In this document: piece by piece, positions 47,470 through 57,800 of the stretch
Position numbering within the stretch: position 1 is the stretch's first letter
Layout: every line of letters starts with the position of its first letter
Assembly: GCA_028023455.1 (NCBI GenBank)
Contig: JAQFVV010006221.1
Span: 6,181,011-6,245,010 of the forward strand
Direction of reading: 5' to 3'
DNA: 64,000 bases
Source of the DNA: Epiperipatus broadwayi
Taxonomy: Eukaryota > Onychophora > Udeonychophora > Euonychophora > Peripatidae
Notes under the pieces: generated by a model
Databases searched by the model: none
Told to the model about the DNA's origin: nothing
Seen by the model: only the letters and a program-made list of their open reading frames with translations
Translations under genes and position numbers: made by a program

Positions 47470-47825
47470 TATTGTATTAAACCAGCAAGCATCACATGAT
47501 CACATCTCCAATACCAGCACATAATTGTTTATAAACAAAGCAAAGCAAAACTCCATATAGTAGTGCCACCTGTGCTAAACAGAGTAATCAATGGATGCCA
47601 GAAGGCTTGTGCATAAAATCCCTATCTAATGCCTACTCATCCAATATTCCTAGACTAGTTTCTGGCTTGTGGCCTTCGTCAGTGTGGAGCTTTGGATCTG
47701 AGAGCACTGCATCTAGATCTTAGGATCTAATGCAACCCTCTAGCAACCACCTTTTATCTCTACTTAACTACAAAACTCTGTTTAGCACAGGTGGCACTAC
47801 TATATGGAGTTTTGCTTTACTTTTT
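47470..47825. repeat. Family H3 inverted-repeat element
   Basis: The left arm starts CATCACATGATCACATCTCC and runs through CAAAACTCCATATAGTAGTG to TTAACTACAAAACTC. It then turns into a truncated inverse, TGTTTAGCACAGGTGGCACTACTATATGG, to AGTTTTGC near 47811. The minus-strand hammerhead core (47647-47690) has intact CTGACGA and GAAA, but stem I is mostly lost. Confidence 0.75.
47647..47690 (-). ncRNA. Hammerhead-like motif (H3), stem I broken
   Basis: The core CTGACGA, GAAA, ACTAGT and GTC is intact, but the bases that would form stem I (CTCCACA against TAGGAA) do not pair beyond the first. Self-cleavage is doubtful. Confidence 0.4.
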
Positions 47826-48063
47826 TTATATATATTGTACCGTATTTTTGGTACAAGTTTTGTATTGGCAATTTAGAATTTTAAATTATTAATTTTCTGA
47901 AAGAATTTTACTTTTAAAATATTATTTGATTTGATTTTTAGACAATGTAGGTTATATATACTTTTTAAAGTTAAAGACATTAATAAAAAGATATAAAGTA
48001 TCGTAAAACAATTAGCATTACTTAAAAGTTAAAATCACAGCATTCTTTCACTGTCATCAAAGA

Positions 48064-48080
48064 TGGCCACCAGGGGGCGA
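48064..48080 (+). promoter_or_regulatory. CTCF-like binding site
   Basis: TGGCCACCAGGGGGCGA matches the well-known bilaterian CTCF core (CCACCAGGGGGCGC type) with 16 of 17 positions by eye. In DNA of about 26 percent G+C a run of this composition is conspicuous. The motif is on the + strand. Binding cannot be judged from sequence alone. Confidence 0.55.
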
Positions 48081-48389
48081 AAGATGACTTTGTGAACAAA
48101 AATATGTTAAAATTATCAAAATTAAAAGGTCTAAACAGGATATGTGTGATAAACTAAATAGGAAGGGGATATAAAAAGCAAATACATCTTGTATGACTTG
48201 TAAAAACATTTTACTATAAAATTGACTTTCTATGAGGTCATGTAAGTGCACCAAGCTATTCTCACCTTGGACTGAATTGTTGTAATATGTGTGAGTAGAG
48301 AAGAATTCATTTACTGATGTTTTTTTCCTTCCTGAAGTCATAAAATGCTGAGCATGAAGCTATTGCCTACTTGAATCTTTGAATCCCAG

Positions 48390-48461
48390 ACTAGAGTGTA
48401 CAACAGATTCCTCCCAAGACTACAAAAACACAGTGCTATATTTGAACAATTGAACTTACTG
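48390..48461 (+). CDS. Weak internal exon candidate
   Basis: An AG acceptor after AATCCC (48388-48389) and a consensus donor CTG/GTAAGA (48462-48467) enclose an open frame reading TRVYNRFLPRLQKHSAIFEQ. There is no polypyrimidine tract of note and the peptide is unrecognised. Considered only because it shares strand and splice quality with the better exon at 57422. Confidence 0.2.
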
Positions 48462-49040
48462 GTAAGAGACTTTATTTCATAAATTAAAAGTGATCAAATT
48501 TCTTGAACTATAATGTTATCAAATGCTGTATAGAGTCAGACTGCTGAAAATCTGAATATTAAAATCAATAACTTTTAATAACCAATTAAGTTTGGTTTTT
48601 ATACTTTTATTCTCTTATTAGTGTTAAAATATTTAATTATAAATTAATAAATCTTATGAATATAATTTGCATTGTTGTCTATTTAAATTTATTATTACTA
48701 GAGTAATATTATTTAAATTCTACCATTTTTATTTTGCCAAATAAATTGCCACTGCTGTATTAAAAATACAATCCTCCCAAATGTAGCAAATAATTATGTA
48801 ATAGTGACTAATAAAGATAGGTGGTGCTGATTCAGTGGATTCACATTTAGAATCCTGGTGTCTTACAAATAAATTAAAAGCTGGTTCTGTCCTCAATTAT
48901 TATTAAAATTTAATTACATTAAGCTGGTTTGTGTGACCAGGAAAAATAATTGGGTTTGCCAAATTATCCGACATATTCAAATGAGTGAATTATCTAAGCA
49001 GACGTAATTTGGTCACCGAATATGTAAGGAATGTAAATCG

Positions 49041-49115
49041 TATAAACCCTAAAATACCGATGGGTACGGTACAATATATATATATATATATAAACCCTAA
49101 AATACCGATGGGTAC
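49041..49115. repeat. 27-bp direct repeat around a TA tract
   Basis: TATAAACCCTAAAATACCGA followed by TGGGTAC occurs at 49041-49067 and 49089-49115 around a (TA)9 tract, with no mismatch seen. The short period (48 bp) suggests slippage duplication. Confidence 0.8.
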
Positions 49116-49794
49116 ACTTGCAATTCAATAAACAATATATATTTTATTCTAATCAACATTTATCAACAAAACATTAGCTATTTTATTATACATGGTGTAT
49201 GATGTGCATGAAGGGGTTTGGAACAAAATATAGTGGATATCATTCCTCCACTGTATACTTTTTATTTCTGATATATTTGTAGGGATAAATATATTGAAAC
49301 ATTTTATTTATAATTCGTATCTGTATATACCATTATATTTGACAGTAAATTATTTACATTAGAACAGCAGCTTTTTGATTATGTAATGAAAACAAAAATA
49401 GAGATTAAAACTATTTTGTTAAAAAATAAAATCTTAATTTTAATTTATGTTGAATAATTTGTAATAACAATCTTTAAGCAGTTTTTCTTATTTATTCCTT
49501 AATCTTTTAAAATCTTTAGTAAAATTTTTAAAATTATTGTTTATATTTAGCTTCAATGTAACAAAGGTTTTTTTTATATAGTATATATACAAGAAAATTT
49601 GAATTAAGAAGTAATTTGTTCTAAAAAAAGAAAAACCCCTCGCAATTGGAAGTAAAATAATTTTTTTCTTATTAAAAAAAATCAAATTAAACAAAATTAA
49701 TTATTTTTGTCGCAATTTTATTTATATTTGATGAATAGAATTAGTAATTTTTTTTATTATATATATAGATGAGCTTACTACTTGAAAAAAAAAA

Positions 49795-50065
49795 TCCTGA
49801 ATTTGAACTTGGAAAAAATTTCAAGCTACTGCTTATCATATCCACTCTGCTGCAAGATGATAATAAATGGACTGTTGAAATCTTAAACTGGATTCCAAGA
49901 GATTGTAAAAGACCCGCAAAGAGACCACAGTGAGATGCATGGATGAAATAAGAAAGTGTGCAGGGATGATGTAGAGAAGAGAAGGTAAAGATCAGAGAAA
50001 ATTGATTGAACTTGGAGAGATTATCCATGCAGTGGATCGATGTCGATAATGAATGATTTATTTGA
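49795..50065 (+). mobile_element. RTE-like LINE 3' end, copy 1
   Basis: The + strand reads NNKWTVEILNWIPRDCKRP in one frame, the same C-terminal peptide as the copy at 51232-51675, then shifts frame with several stops. The 3' end is GTGGATCGATGTCGATAATG. Only about 270 bp of the 3' end is present, in the opposite orientation to the other two copies. Confidence 0.8.
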
Positions 50066-50665
50066 TTCCAATTAATTTTAAAATCATTCTATAATTATTC
50101 ACGAAATCAATAAATGTATTGTAACAAACTATTTACAAGTGCTAATGTATTTTCTGACTGCTAATAACTTAATTATTTCTCCTATTTCTCTTTTTCATGT
50201 GGATAACACAAAAGGTTTATGAGAAATATTTTTATTACCAGTTTTATATAATTTCAAAGAATTTTAATGTAAATATTTTATATTATTGTTAAGTTTGCTT
50301 TACTATCAGATTCTCTTAGGACATGTTTCAATAAAACTTTCATAAGTTGCATATTAAGAAACCTGTATAGAAATTAGATTTTACATTTAAAAAGTTTTAT
50401 ATCTTTTTGTGACATCATCTGTATTTTTAGATTTATCAGAGTACAATGAAATTAAGTTGTCAAGGCAGAAAAATTTCATGTTGATATAAAATATAAACTA
50501 AACAAATATAAAATTATTCTGGCAAAAGGCCAAATCTTGTTAAATGCAATTAAGCATAGCAAAATAGTCTTTAATGCATTTCAAATATCATTGTAGCAGA
50601 ATTATTTTAAATAATAGTAACTTTCATAACAAAGGTAGTTTAATAAAAAATAAAGTTCTTGAGAA

Positions 50666-50790
50666 AGCAATAATAATAAATAAATGGTTTACTGCTCAGA
50701 AGTTCATAATTAACATTGGAAATCACAGAATTGGAGTGCAATCCATAGATCTTGTGCTCCAATGTCCACCATTGTATCATTGCATGAAAT
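50666..50790 (+). repeat. Unknown dispersed repeat, copy B
   Basis: The partner of 34634-34760, with AAATGGTTTACTGCTCAGAA and ATTGGAGTGCAATCCATAG. Function unknown. Confidence 0.35.
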
Positions 50791-50937
50791 TACACATGAC
50801 AAGAGTGCACTGAAAACAGCATTTTACTATTTTACAGTGTGGAATTTTACTCCTGCCTCCCCTAACAGAGTGATGATCAAATGTAAAAAAAAATTTATGC
50901 CATAGAATTTGACTTATACCAAATTTTTTTTTCTTTT

Positions 50938-51042
50938 TCATATGTCATAGCATCGTTCGGGAGGCGAACCCACAACCGTCTGCAACCAACTATTTGCTTG
51001 CAAGGCGGCTGCGATGACCTCTCGGCTAACAACGCTTGACAT
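50938..51042 (-). mobile_element. tRNA-derived SINE, subfamily 2
   Basis: On the minus strand CAAGCGTTGTTAGCCGAGAG and GTGGGTTCGCCTCCCGAACG, matching the copy at 40199-40300 base for base over most of its length and ending ATGACATA. High identity between the two copies suggests recent spread of this subfamily. Confidence 0.85.
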
Positions 51043-51189
51043 ATACCAAATATTTAACACTGAATTCACAATCTTTTACAATTTTAGAGTAAATATCTTG
51101 TGCAATTTTAATGCAGAGACAAAATAATTGCTCAATACCTAAAGATGTTGATTTAAAACTCAATCTTTTACTTCTGATGCTCTAATATC

Positions 51190-51715
51190 AGATGACCTCC
51201 TGAGTCATCTTCATCATCAACCATTATCAATTCACTGCAGGATGAAGGTCTCTCTAAGTTCAATCCATCTTCTCCGATCTTTAGCTTCTCTTATCCACAT
51301 CACCCCTGCACACTTTCTCATCTCATCCATCCATCTCTCATGTGGTCTCTTTCTGGGTCTTTTACAATCTCTTGGAATCCAGTTTAAGACTTCAATTGTC
51401 CATCTATTATCATCTCTTCTAGCAATATGTCCAGCCCAACTCCACTTCAATCTTTTAATTTTTTCAATGAGGTCGGTAACACCTGTTCGTTCTCTTATCC
51501 ATACATTGTGTTTTTGATCTCTTCTTGTTACTCCCAGCATGCATCTCTCCATACTTCTTTGAGTGGTCTGAAGTCTCTGTATTGTTCTTCTATTAAGTGT
51601 CCAAGTCTCAGATCCATAAGTAAGAATTGGCAAAACACATTTGTTAAAAACCTTCATTTTCAAACACATAGACATAGTATCAAGTTATTTCTACCAAAAG
51701 CACTCCAACTTCCTG
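51190..51715 (-). mobile_element. RTE-like LINE 3' end, copy 2
   Basis: A 5'-truncated copy of about 525 bp ends on the minus strand with TTGATAATGGTTGATGATGA and begins near 51715, where the copy at 52683-56400 continues. It carries an intact open frame (next entry). Confidence 0.85.
51232..51675 (-). CDS. RTE-like LINE ORF2 C-terminal fragment, open
   Basis: 147 codons are open. They contain CVLPILTYGSETWTLNRRTI, MLGVTRRDQKHNVWIRERTG, WSWAGHIARRDDNRWTIEV and RKRPHERWMDEMRKCAGVMW. This is the conserved region after the reverse transcriptase of RTE-like LINEs, the part often annotated as craniofacial development protein 2-like or endonuclease-reverse transcriptase in animals. The endonuclease and reverse transcriptase are missing, so this is a fragment even though no stop breaks it. 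The ATG at 51675 is an internal Met. Confidence 0.85.
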   Translation of the reverse strand: MSMCLKMKVFNKCVLPILTYGSETWTLNRRTIQRLQTTQRSMERCMLGVTRRDQKHNVWIRERTGVTDLIEKIKRLKWSWAGHIARRDDNRWTIEVLNWIPRDCKRPRKRPHERWMDEMRKCAGVMWIREAKDRRRWIELRETFILQ

Positions 51716-52689
51716 AGTAACTGTCAGTTATTATTTTTGGTTTTTATTTTTGAATTAATCGAGTTTTTAGATTATGTTCGTATGGAAATTTTTTCTTCTT
51801 CTTGAAAATATGATAAGATATCTAGGCAGCAGGATATTTTGACCAAGAAGTGTCTCTTGATCTTTGATTACTGATTCATTTTATTTTATAGTTAGTACTT
51901 ATTGGAAATTTTTAAAAAGAGCGTTCATGATATCTGTACAATGTTTTTTTATATATGAAATTTGAAAAACATTTTTAGAATATTTTTCTCATACAAAGAC
52001 ATCAAATTTTATTTATTGATAATGTAATGAAGTTAATAATGTTTTAAAAAATAGATTTCTATTTTTATGTTTTTATATATATATATAGACTTCTTTTGAA
52101 CATCGTCTTTTGTTACGCTGCGCTTGATCTAATGAATAGATTTTATAATTTTGTTTGTAAAAAATTCTTTTTTGATTTTAAGAAATAAAAACAAAGTTGG
52201 AAGAGAAATAAGAGAGATTTTACTCTGTGGGAAAAATTATTAAATTTATGAAAACAAAGTTTTGCATTTTGAATTAAAACAGTTAAATTGAGTGCTTTTC
52301 CATATAGTAGAAAGGAAGTTACAATTGTCTGCATAGTGTGGGTTTCCCTTTATTACATTTTTTTCTGCATTCGACAATAGAAAATATTTTAAGAATTGTA
52401 ATATTTTTTCGTTCATATTTTTTGTATCTGAGTATGTGCGTGTATCACATATTTTAAATTTTTTTTTAACCAATTGCTTTTTTTGTATAAATCTTTACAC
52501 TTTTTTAAAATGCAATTTATAGCTGAACTAAATTTATTCCCTCCAAAATGAATGCATACTATAGCACACACATCCCTATATATCCAGGATACCTATATCG
52601 TGATCTCTATTATCTGCGATTGGATTTTGTTCAATGTAAATTTATACAATATATATATGTGTCATGTACAAATATATCATTTTCAACCA

Positions 52690-52955
52690 TTATCGATCCA
52701 CTCTTGGATGAAGGTCTCAGAAAATTCAATCTATCTCCGATTTCTAGCCTCCCCTCTCCACGTCACTCCAGCACATGACTTTATTTCATCCATCTATCTC
52801 ACATGTGGTCTCTTTCTAGGTCTTTTACAATCTCTTGGAATCCAGTTTAATATTTCAACTGTTCATTTATTATCATCTCTTTTAACATGTTTAGTCCAAC
52901 TCCATTACAGTCTTTTAATTCTTTCAATGATGATAATGATGGTGTTCTAGTTGTA
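52690..52955 (-). pseudogene. RTE-like LINE C-terminal fragment downstream of the insertion
   Basis: Codes on the minus strand, with frameshifts, for the LNWIPRDCKRPRKRP-like tail found in full at 51232. It is the 3' part of the element split by the Penelope-like insertion and shares the same 3' end. Confidence 0.8.
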
Positions 52956-53085
52956 TTTTTATATTGGACTATTTCCACCATCTAATATGCATATTGAATG
53001 TCTTTAGAAAAGTTTAACTTTATTTAAATATTCCAAATATGTTCAACTGTTAGTAATAACACATCAAACAAGTTAGTATATGCAC

Positions 53086-53125
53086 AATGTTTCGAGATAT
53101 ATTATTCTCTCCTCTTCTTCAGGTG
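53086..53125 (-). ncRNA. Hammerhead-like motif (family H4, Penelope left arm)
   Basis: On the minus strand CTGAAGA (fwd 53116-53122), then an extra A and a GAG/CTC stem with a long AT-rich loop, then GAAA (fwd 53090-53093) and ACATTGT closing into a three-pair stem III. The base that should be cleaved after is G, which is not permitted, so this copy should be inactive. The layout is identical to H2. Confidence 0.45.
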
Positions 53126-53139
53126 TTGCTGGCCTGACC

Positions 53140-53213
53140 TAGCATGGGATTCGAACCTGAGTCCTTAGATTCTTGATTATTGAATTTTAAGACAATGCTC
53201 TAACCAACAGCCA
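53140..53213 (-). repeat. tRNA-like segment within the Penelope terminal repeat
   Basis: On the minus strand GTTGGTTAGAGCATTGTC (A box: fwd 53196-53206) and, 39 bases on, GGTTCGAATCC (fwd 53147-53157), a perfect B-box consensus. Spacing is as in a tRNA gene, but the cloverleaf is incomplete. The segment directly adjoins the hammerhead-like motif. The right arm (about 53660-53725) keeps the A-box side and has lost the B box. Confidence 0.7.
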
Positions 53214-53282
53214 TCTTGCCAAAGGCAACAGCCAGTAGAAATTTTATATACTTATCTATAAGGTTCCTCCTGATTTCTCCAC

Positions 53283-53572
53283 TTTTTCCTAAGAGCAATG
53301 TGGAAGAACACATATTGGTGAGACTAGTCATCCCATTGAAAAGCACCTGCAAGAACTTAAACTGATGATTAGAAGAGAAAAAAACAGATGTGCCTAAGAT
53401 AGCAGACCATGTATGTACCAATGAACATATGTTAAATTGGGAAGATACAAAAAAATTTGATAGAAAAGGTACAAAGAAGAAAATTTAAAGAAGCTGCTCA
53501 CACGACAATGGCAAAAAATCACATAAGCCAGCCTAGTGTGACTATATATAATGTATGGAAACCACTAATAAA
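53283..53572 (+). pseudogene. GIY-YIG endonuclease fragment of the nested Penelope-like element
   Basis: One frame reads CGRTHIGETSHPIEKHLQEL and ends in a stop after KNRCA. Another continues IADHVCTNEHMLNWEDTKKF and DRKGTKKK. These are the GIY-YIG family blocks (y-IGET-x-R-P-I-x-K, then ADH-V and GH-x-xNW). A final piece, in a third frame, reads KEAAHTTMAKNHISQ and TIYNVWKPLI. The nuclease core is recognisable but broken by two frameshifts and a stop, and the reverse transcriptase is missing. Confidence 0.8.
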
Positions 53573-53736
53573 CTTTGCTCTTAAGGAAAAAGCAGAGAAA
53601 TGAGGAGGAACCTCATAGCCAAATATATGAAATTTCTGCTGACTGTTGCCTTTGGCAGAATGGCTCGGTTAGAGCATTACCTTAAAATTCAATAATCAAG
53701 AATCTAAGGACCCAGGTTTGGTCAGGCCAGCAACAC

Positions 53737-53776
53737 CTGAAGAAGAGGGGAGAATAATACCTCTCAAAACATTGTG
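53737..53776 (+). ncRNA. Hammerhead-like motif (H4, Penelope right arm), mutated
   Basis: CTGAAGA is intact at 53737-53743, with an AGAGG/CCTCT stem. The GAAA has become AAAA (53766-53769), losing an essential G, and the base after stem III is G. It should be inactive. Confidence 0.4.
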
Positions 53777-53905
53777 CATATATTAACCTATTTGATGTGT
53801 TATTACTAACAGTTGAACGTATTTGGAATATTTAAATAAAGTTAAATTTTTTTAAAGACATTCAATATGCATATTAGATGATGGAAATGGAACAATATGA
53901 TAGTA

Positions 53906-56310
53906 ATACCTGTTTGTTCTCTCATCCAGGTATTCATTTTTGATCTCTTCTTGTTATTCCTAACATACATCTCTCCATATTTCATTGAATGGTTTGATGT
54001 CTCTGTATGGCTCTTCTATTAAGTGTCCAAGTCTCAGATCCATAAGTAACAATTGATAAAACACATTTATCAAAAACCTTCCTTTTCAAACACATAGGCA
54101 TATTTCATTTTAATATTATTTCTACTAAGCATTCCAGCCAAGTTTAATTCTATTATTAATTTCATCCATTGTATTTCCAACAGTAGTAAAAATCTGACCA
54201 AGGTATTTGTAGTTGTTAACTTCTTCTAACTCATCATTATCAATCTTTATTTTTTCTTTTCAAAACATCCATTGAACACTACTTTAGTCATTTTAACATT
54301 TATCTTTGGTCTTAACTTTTGTACTTTCATATGATAATTCTTGCAACATTTTCTGAAGTTCTAAAATATTATTTACAAAAACAAACACATCATCTGCAAA
54401 TCTAGATGGCTTAAATAATCTCCATTTACTTTTACTCCATTAGTCTCCCATTTTAATCCACAAATACTTCTTGCAAACTTGCTATAAATAGTTTTGGAGA
54501 TATGGGGTCATACACCCTTCTCAGTACTAATATTTCTAGTATCTTTATGTAATCTAATTGTTTTTGCATTTTTATAAATATTTTTCAGAATATGACAATA
54601 CTTTGATGATCCAATGCTTTAATCAGTGAATAAATACTTTTAGAATCAAATGCCTTTTCATAATCTACAAATCCAAAGCATAATGGCAATTCATATTCAT
54701 TTGCCCTTTTCTCAATATGTGGATATGATCAACCTCCTAAAATCACCTTTAAATCCACCCTTTTTTTTTACTTGGTTAAAATCCAAAGTTTACTGTAGAT
54801 GAGTTGTAAATTATCTTGGTAAAAAAAAATTATATAGAACTGATAAAAAGCTGACAGATCTGTAATTTATAATATCTTTTTAATCATCTTTTTTAAATAT
54901 TAATATTAATACTGCACTCTGTCAATATCTGGTACATCTCTATCATTAGTCATTTGGTATATAACTTTGCCAAAAAAAATTCTATTTCTTCATCTGCTTT
55001 TTTTAAGATAATCAATTACGCCTCACTTCTTCATTTTAAATCCTGGACAATTCAGAAGATATAATAGTTGTATGAGATACTTTTCCTTGTTCTTTATTGC
55101 TATGTAATTCTTGATAAAATTCTTCTGCACATTTCATGATGTCATCTCTCTTTTTAGTAATAGTTTCATCTTTTTTTCTTATTGCAAAAATAAGTTTTCT
55201 ACCACTGCCAAGATGTTGTTTTGCACTCTTGAGATTTATTTTCTTCTATTGCTTTCCTTGCTAATTCACAGATATACTTTCTTATATCATTATCAAATCT
55301 TTTCAATCAATCTTAATGCATCATTTTATATAATTTAGTATTCCTTCTTGTCTTCATTTTAAATGGTCTTGTCTCATTAGAAATTTTACTGATCAATTGT
55401 TGCTTTTTTTGTACCAGTTAACTTTGTTGCAGTTTTTAAAAATGTATCAGTTATCTTCCTATTAATTTTGCTCAAATCTGAATCATGTTCAAAATCTGTT
55501 AATATTTGAAAATGATTTGCAAGTTCTAATTTAAATTCATTGGAATTGTGAATATTGTTTTTTTTAATAATTTCTGTCGCTTTGGTTTTGCATTAATATG
55601 TATTTTACATCTCGATAATCATAGGTCACTTCCAGTGTTGAATTTATAGAATCCCAAAATACATATTTTTTGTTAATGAAAATATCCAATTCTGCTGCAC
55701 CTTCATTTGGATGCTTCCATGTTCACTTCTGTTTAGCATTTTTTTCAAAAAAAGAATTCATAATATAACGTTTTTTTTAATTTCTGCAAACTCCAGAAGT
55801 CTATGTATTCTCTCATTTCTATCACCATAACCAAATTTACTTACAACACTTTCGTCATTCAATTATTTCCCAATTCTAGCATTAAAATCTCCCATGACAA
55901 TTTTAAAATGTTGTTTGGGCTGATCAAAAGTCTTTTGTACATTCATATAAAAATCCCCTACTTCTTCATCAGAATGAGAACTTGTTGGAGCATAAACCTG
56001 ATATCTGCTATTAAGTTGAATAGCTAATCTTGCCATTCTTTCTGATACTCCATTAATCTCCATAATATTGTTTTTTCACTTTTTATTTATAATGAATCCT
56101 ACTCCACGTGTATTTCCAATATTTGCTTTTTGGAATATAGTACTTGTTCACTTTTTAAATCAATTGTCTCTTAACTTTTTCTTCTAACTTTATAAAGTCC
56201 ACTAAGATGCCATTTAATATTACATAGTTTTTCTTCCAATTCTTGCAATATTCCTTCACTTAAAAATGATCTGCAATTGTAAGTGTCCAAATAAAAGATT
56301 ATTATATGGC
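53906..56310 (-). pseudogene. RTE-like LINE endonuclease and reverse transcriptase, degenerate
   Basis: On the minus strand the endonuclease N terminus FYLDTYNCRSFLSEGILQEL (about 56240-56300) and IKWHLSGLYKVRRK are followed, in an open piece at 55863-56063, by YQVYAPTSSHSDEEVGDFY and FKIVMGDFNARIGK, the catalytic endonuclease region. The reverse transcriptase keeps FVDYEKAFDSKSIYSLIKAL (motif A, coded at 54645-54668) and FADDVFVFVNN (motif C with the two aspartates, coded at 54389-54400). Between these are numerous frame changes. The usual domain order and spacing are preserved across about 2.4 kb, so the element was once complete. Confidence 0.85.
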
Positions 56311-56400
56311 AGCCTGGGTCTGCAAGCACCCTTTGCCTTCAGCTGCCAACTGCTGCATTGGCTGGAAACTTTACAGCCTTATAGGAATAAAGTCCACAAT

Positions 56401-57420
56401 CAATTTTTGTCTGTCATGATTGTAAATATGTATTAGGGGAAAAAAGGCATTTGTACACACATTCATTCTACTTTCAAGAAAACTCAACTGATATTTCACT
56501 TAAGAGCTAACAGACAACTATGAAGAAAGACCATGGTGTTTCTTGATCTTAAACTCAGACGTACAAATCCAATAAACTTACCAAGCTGGCTAATGCATGT
56601 TGATGAACAGCCCATCCATGTTTGTATAATTTATGACTAATCACACAGTAATAACAGCTCAACAACAAAAATGTATGGAATGGTCATTAAGAATATTGCC
56701 AGCTTGGTTCCTTATTAAGAGGAATCAAATGGTCTCCTTTTGGTTATCAGCAAACTCCTTTCTGCAGTATAAAGATAAACAAACATCAATATGTATATAT
56801 ATATATGTTTTAAATAATTATTATAATATTGATTGATATTATTCATAAATTTCTATATCTATTGAATGTTTAGCATCGAACATTGTGGATAAGAGAGGTG
56901 CAGTATTCTAAAATCTCATCATAAAGTGAATTTTTATAATTAAGCTATTTTCTTTGTTTTTTTTTTTGGAAATACATATTTTAAATGCAGTAGATATTTA
57001 GATTTTTAACGTAATATCGCTGATTTAAGTTTAGTATATAACAAAACAGAAAATTTAAATATAAAGTTATTCTTATATTTGTGGTGTTATTTTTTTTTAA
57101 AGAATTGTGTCTTTTTTTTTTCTGAAGTATTTTAAAAATGGTTCTTTTTATTTAAACACAAATTTACAATTTTTTATTTAAAAATATTTGAAGAAATTTG
57201 AATTTTAGTTTATTTAATATCAACTTATTATTATTATTATTAAATATTAAGTAAGTGAAGAGAATTATTCATTGATAGGATATATGTATTCAAAATGGTG
57301 CTTAGATTAAACATCTAGTTTTGTGTTCACTGCCATTTTGAATTTTTAAATTTTATTTTTCAGAAAATATCATGTTTTTATATAACCGATATATATATAT
57401 TTGCATTTTATTTACTCCTA
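56401..57420. other. Sequence between the LINE and the exon, nothing recognised
   Basis: The first 350 bp are of moderate composition and could be the LINE 5' region or unrelated. The remainder is A/T-rich. A 3' splice site (TTTTATTTACTCCTAG) ends the stretch. Confidence 0.5.
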
Positions 57421-57421
57421 G

Positions 57422-57501
57422 AGCAATGAACATTTGCATCATGCCTCCTTTTATATCAAGGCATTTGAGAAGAAATTACGATTGGATTTGGAGCTAAATC
57501 A
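57422..57501 (+). CDS. Internal exon: ADAM/ADAMTS-type metalloprotease propeptide
   Basis: An 80-bp exon lies between a good acceptor (TTATTTACTCCTAG, ending 57421) and a consensus donor (GTAAGTT, from 57502). It is open in one frame reading SNEHLHHASFYIKAFEKKLR then LDLELN, with two bases left over (phase 2). The pattern hydrophobic-x-AF-x-K-x-L-x-LDL-x-x-N is the hallmark of the propeptide (M12B) of ADAM and ADAMTS proteases, secreted or membrane zinc metalloproteinases that remodel extracellular matrix. The propeptide keeps the enzyme latent and assists folding. Length and splice quality favour a real host exon rather than a pseudogene. Its neighbouring exons are not visible within the window, so introns of several kb are implied. 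ADAM versus ADAMTS cannot be settled from 26 residues. Confidence 0.55.
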
Positions 57502-57689
57502 GTAAGTTAACTTAGGTATATATTTATATTCGTAAACATAAACTCATGTATATGTATTAAGAAAAATTTGCTTATATTTAAAAAATAGCATCTACCCTGT
57601 ACATACTGATTATGAAACAAATATTGTATTAAATAGGGTTCTTATATGTATTGCATTAACCCACTTTTAACACATTTAATTTATTATTA

Positions 57690-57800
57690 ACCAATGCTCA
57701 GACAATCATTTCTTGACCTTTTTACAGTTTTCATTGCCCCTGCAATCCTCCTCAGAACTTAAAAACCTCTTTAATCCTCTCCTTCCACTGCAAATACTTC
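57690..57800 (-). repeat. Degenerate family H2 copy
   Basis: On the minus strand CTGAGGAGGATTGCAGGGGC and AATGAAAACTG resemble the hammerhead segment of 14868-14916, with the core mutated (CTGAGGA, then a shortened GAAA region). The triplet is lost. This indicates that H2 was once dispersed. Confidence 0.45.

Larger units (their letters stand above)
52960..53905 (+). mobile_element. Penelope-like element with inverted terminal repeats, nested in the LINE
   Basis: Arms of about 300 bp in inverted orientation (about 52960-53280 and 53560-53895) enclose a GIY-YIG endonuclease fragment. Shared arm words are ATCTAATATGCATATTGAAT, AACTTTATTTAAATATTCC, CATCAAA.AGGTTA and TGTTGCTGGCCTGACC. Inverted terminal repeats around a GIY-YIG gene are a known layout of Penelope-like elements. 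At the borders the LINE reads ATGATAATG on the left and ATGATAGTA on the right, possibly a target duplication of about 9 bp. Each arm has a hammerhead-like segment and a tRNA-like segment. The element is younger than the LINE it splits. Confidence 0.85.
52683..56400 (-). mobile_element. RTE-like LINE, near full length, split by a Penelope-like insertion
   Basis: Reading the minus strand from about 56400 the order is an apurinic-type endonuclease, the reverse transcriptase with its two acidic motifs, the RTE C terminus, and a 3' end ATCGATAATGGTTGAAAATG near 52680. The segment 52960-53905 interrupts the C-terminal part and matches no LINE sequence. The LINE resumes at 53905 (GTAATACCTGTTTGTTC) where copy 2 reads GGTAACACCTGTTCGTTC, so the split is exact. 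Many frameshifts and stops show that it is long dead. Confidence 0.85.

Noticed and set aside
51242-51720. Plus-strand open frames over 51.2-51.7 kb
   Set aside because: They are shadows of the RTE-like coding frame on the minus strand, which has the recognisable protein.
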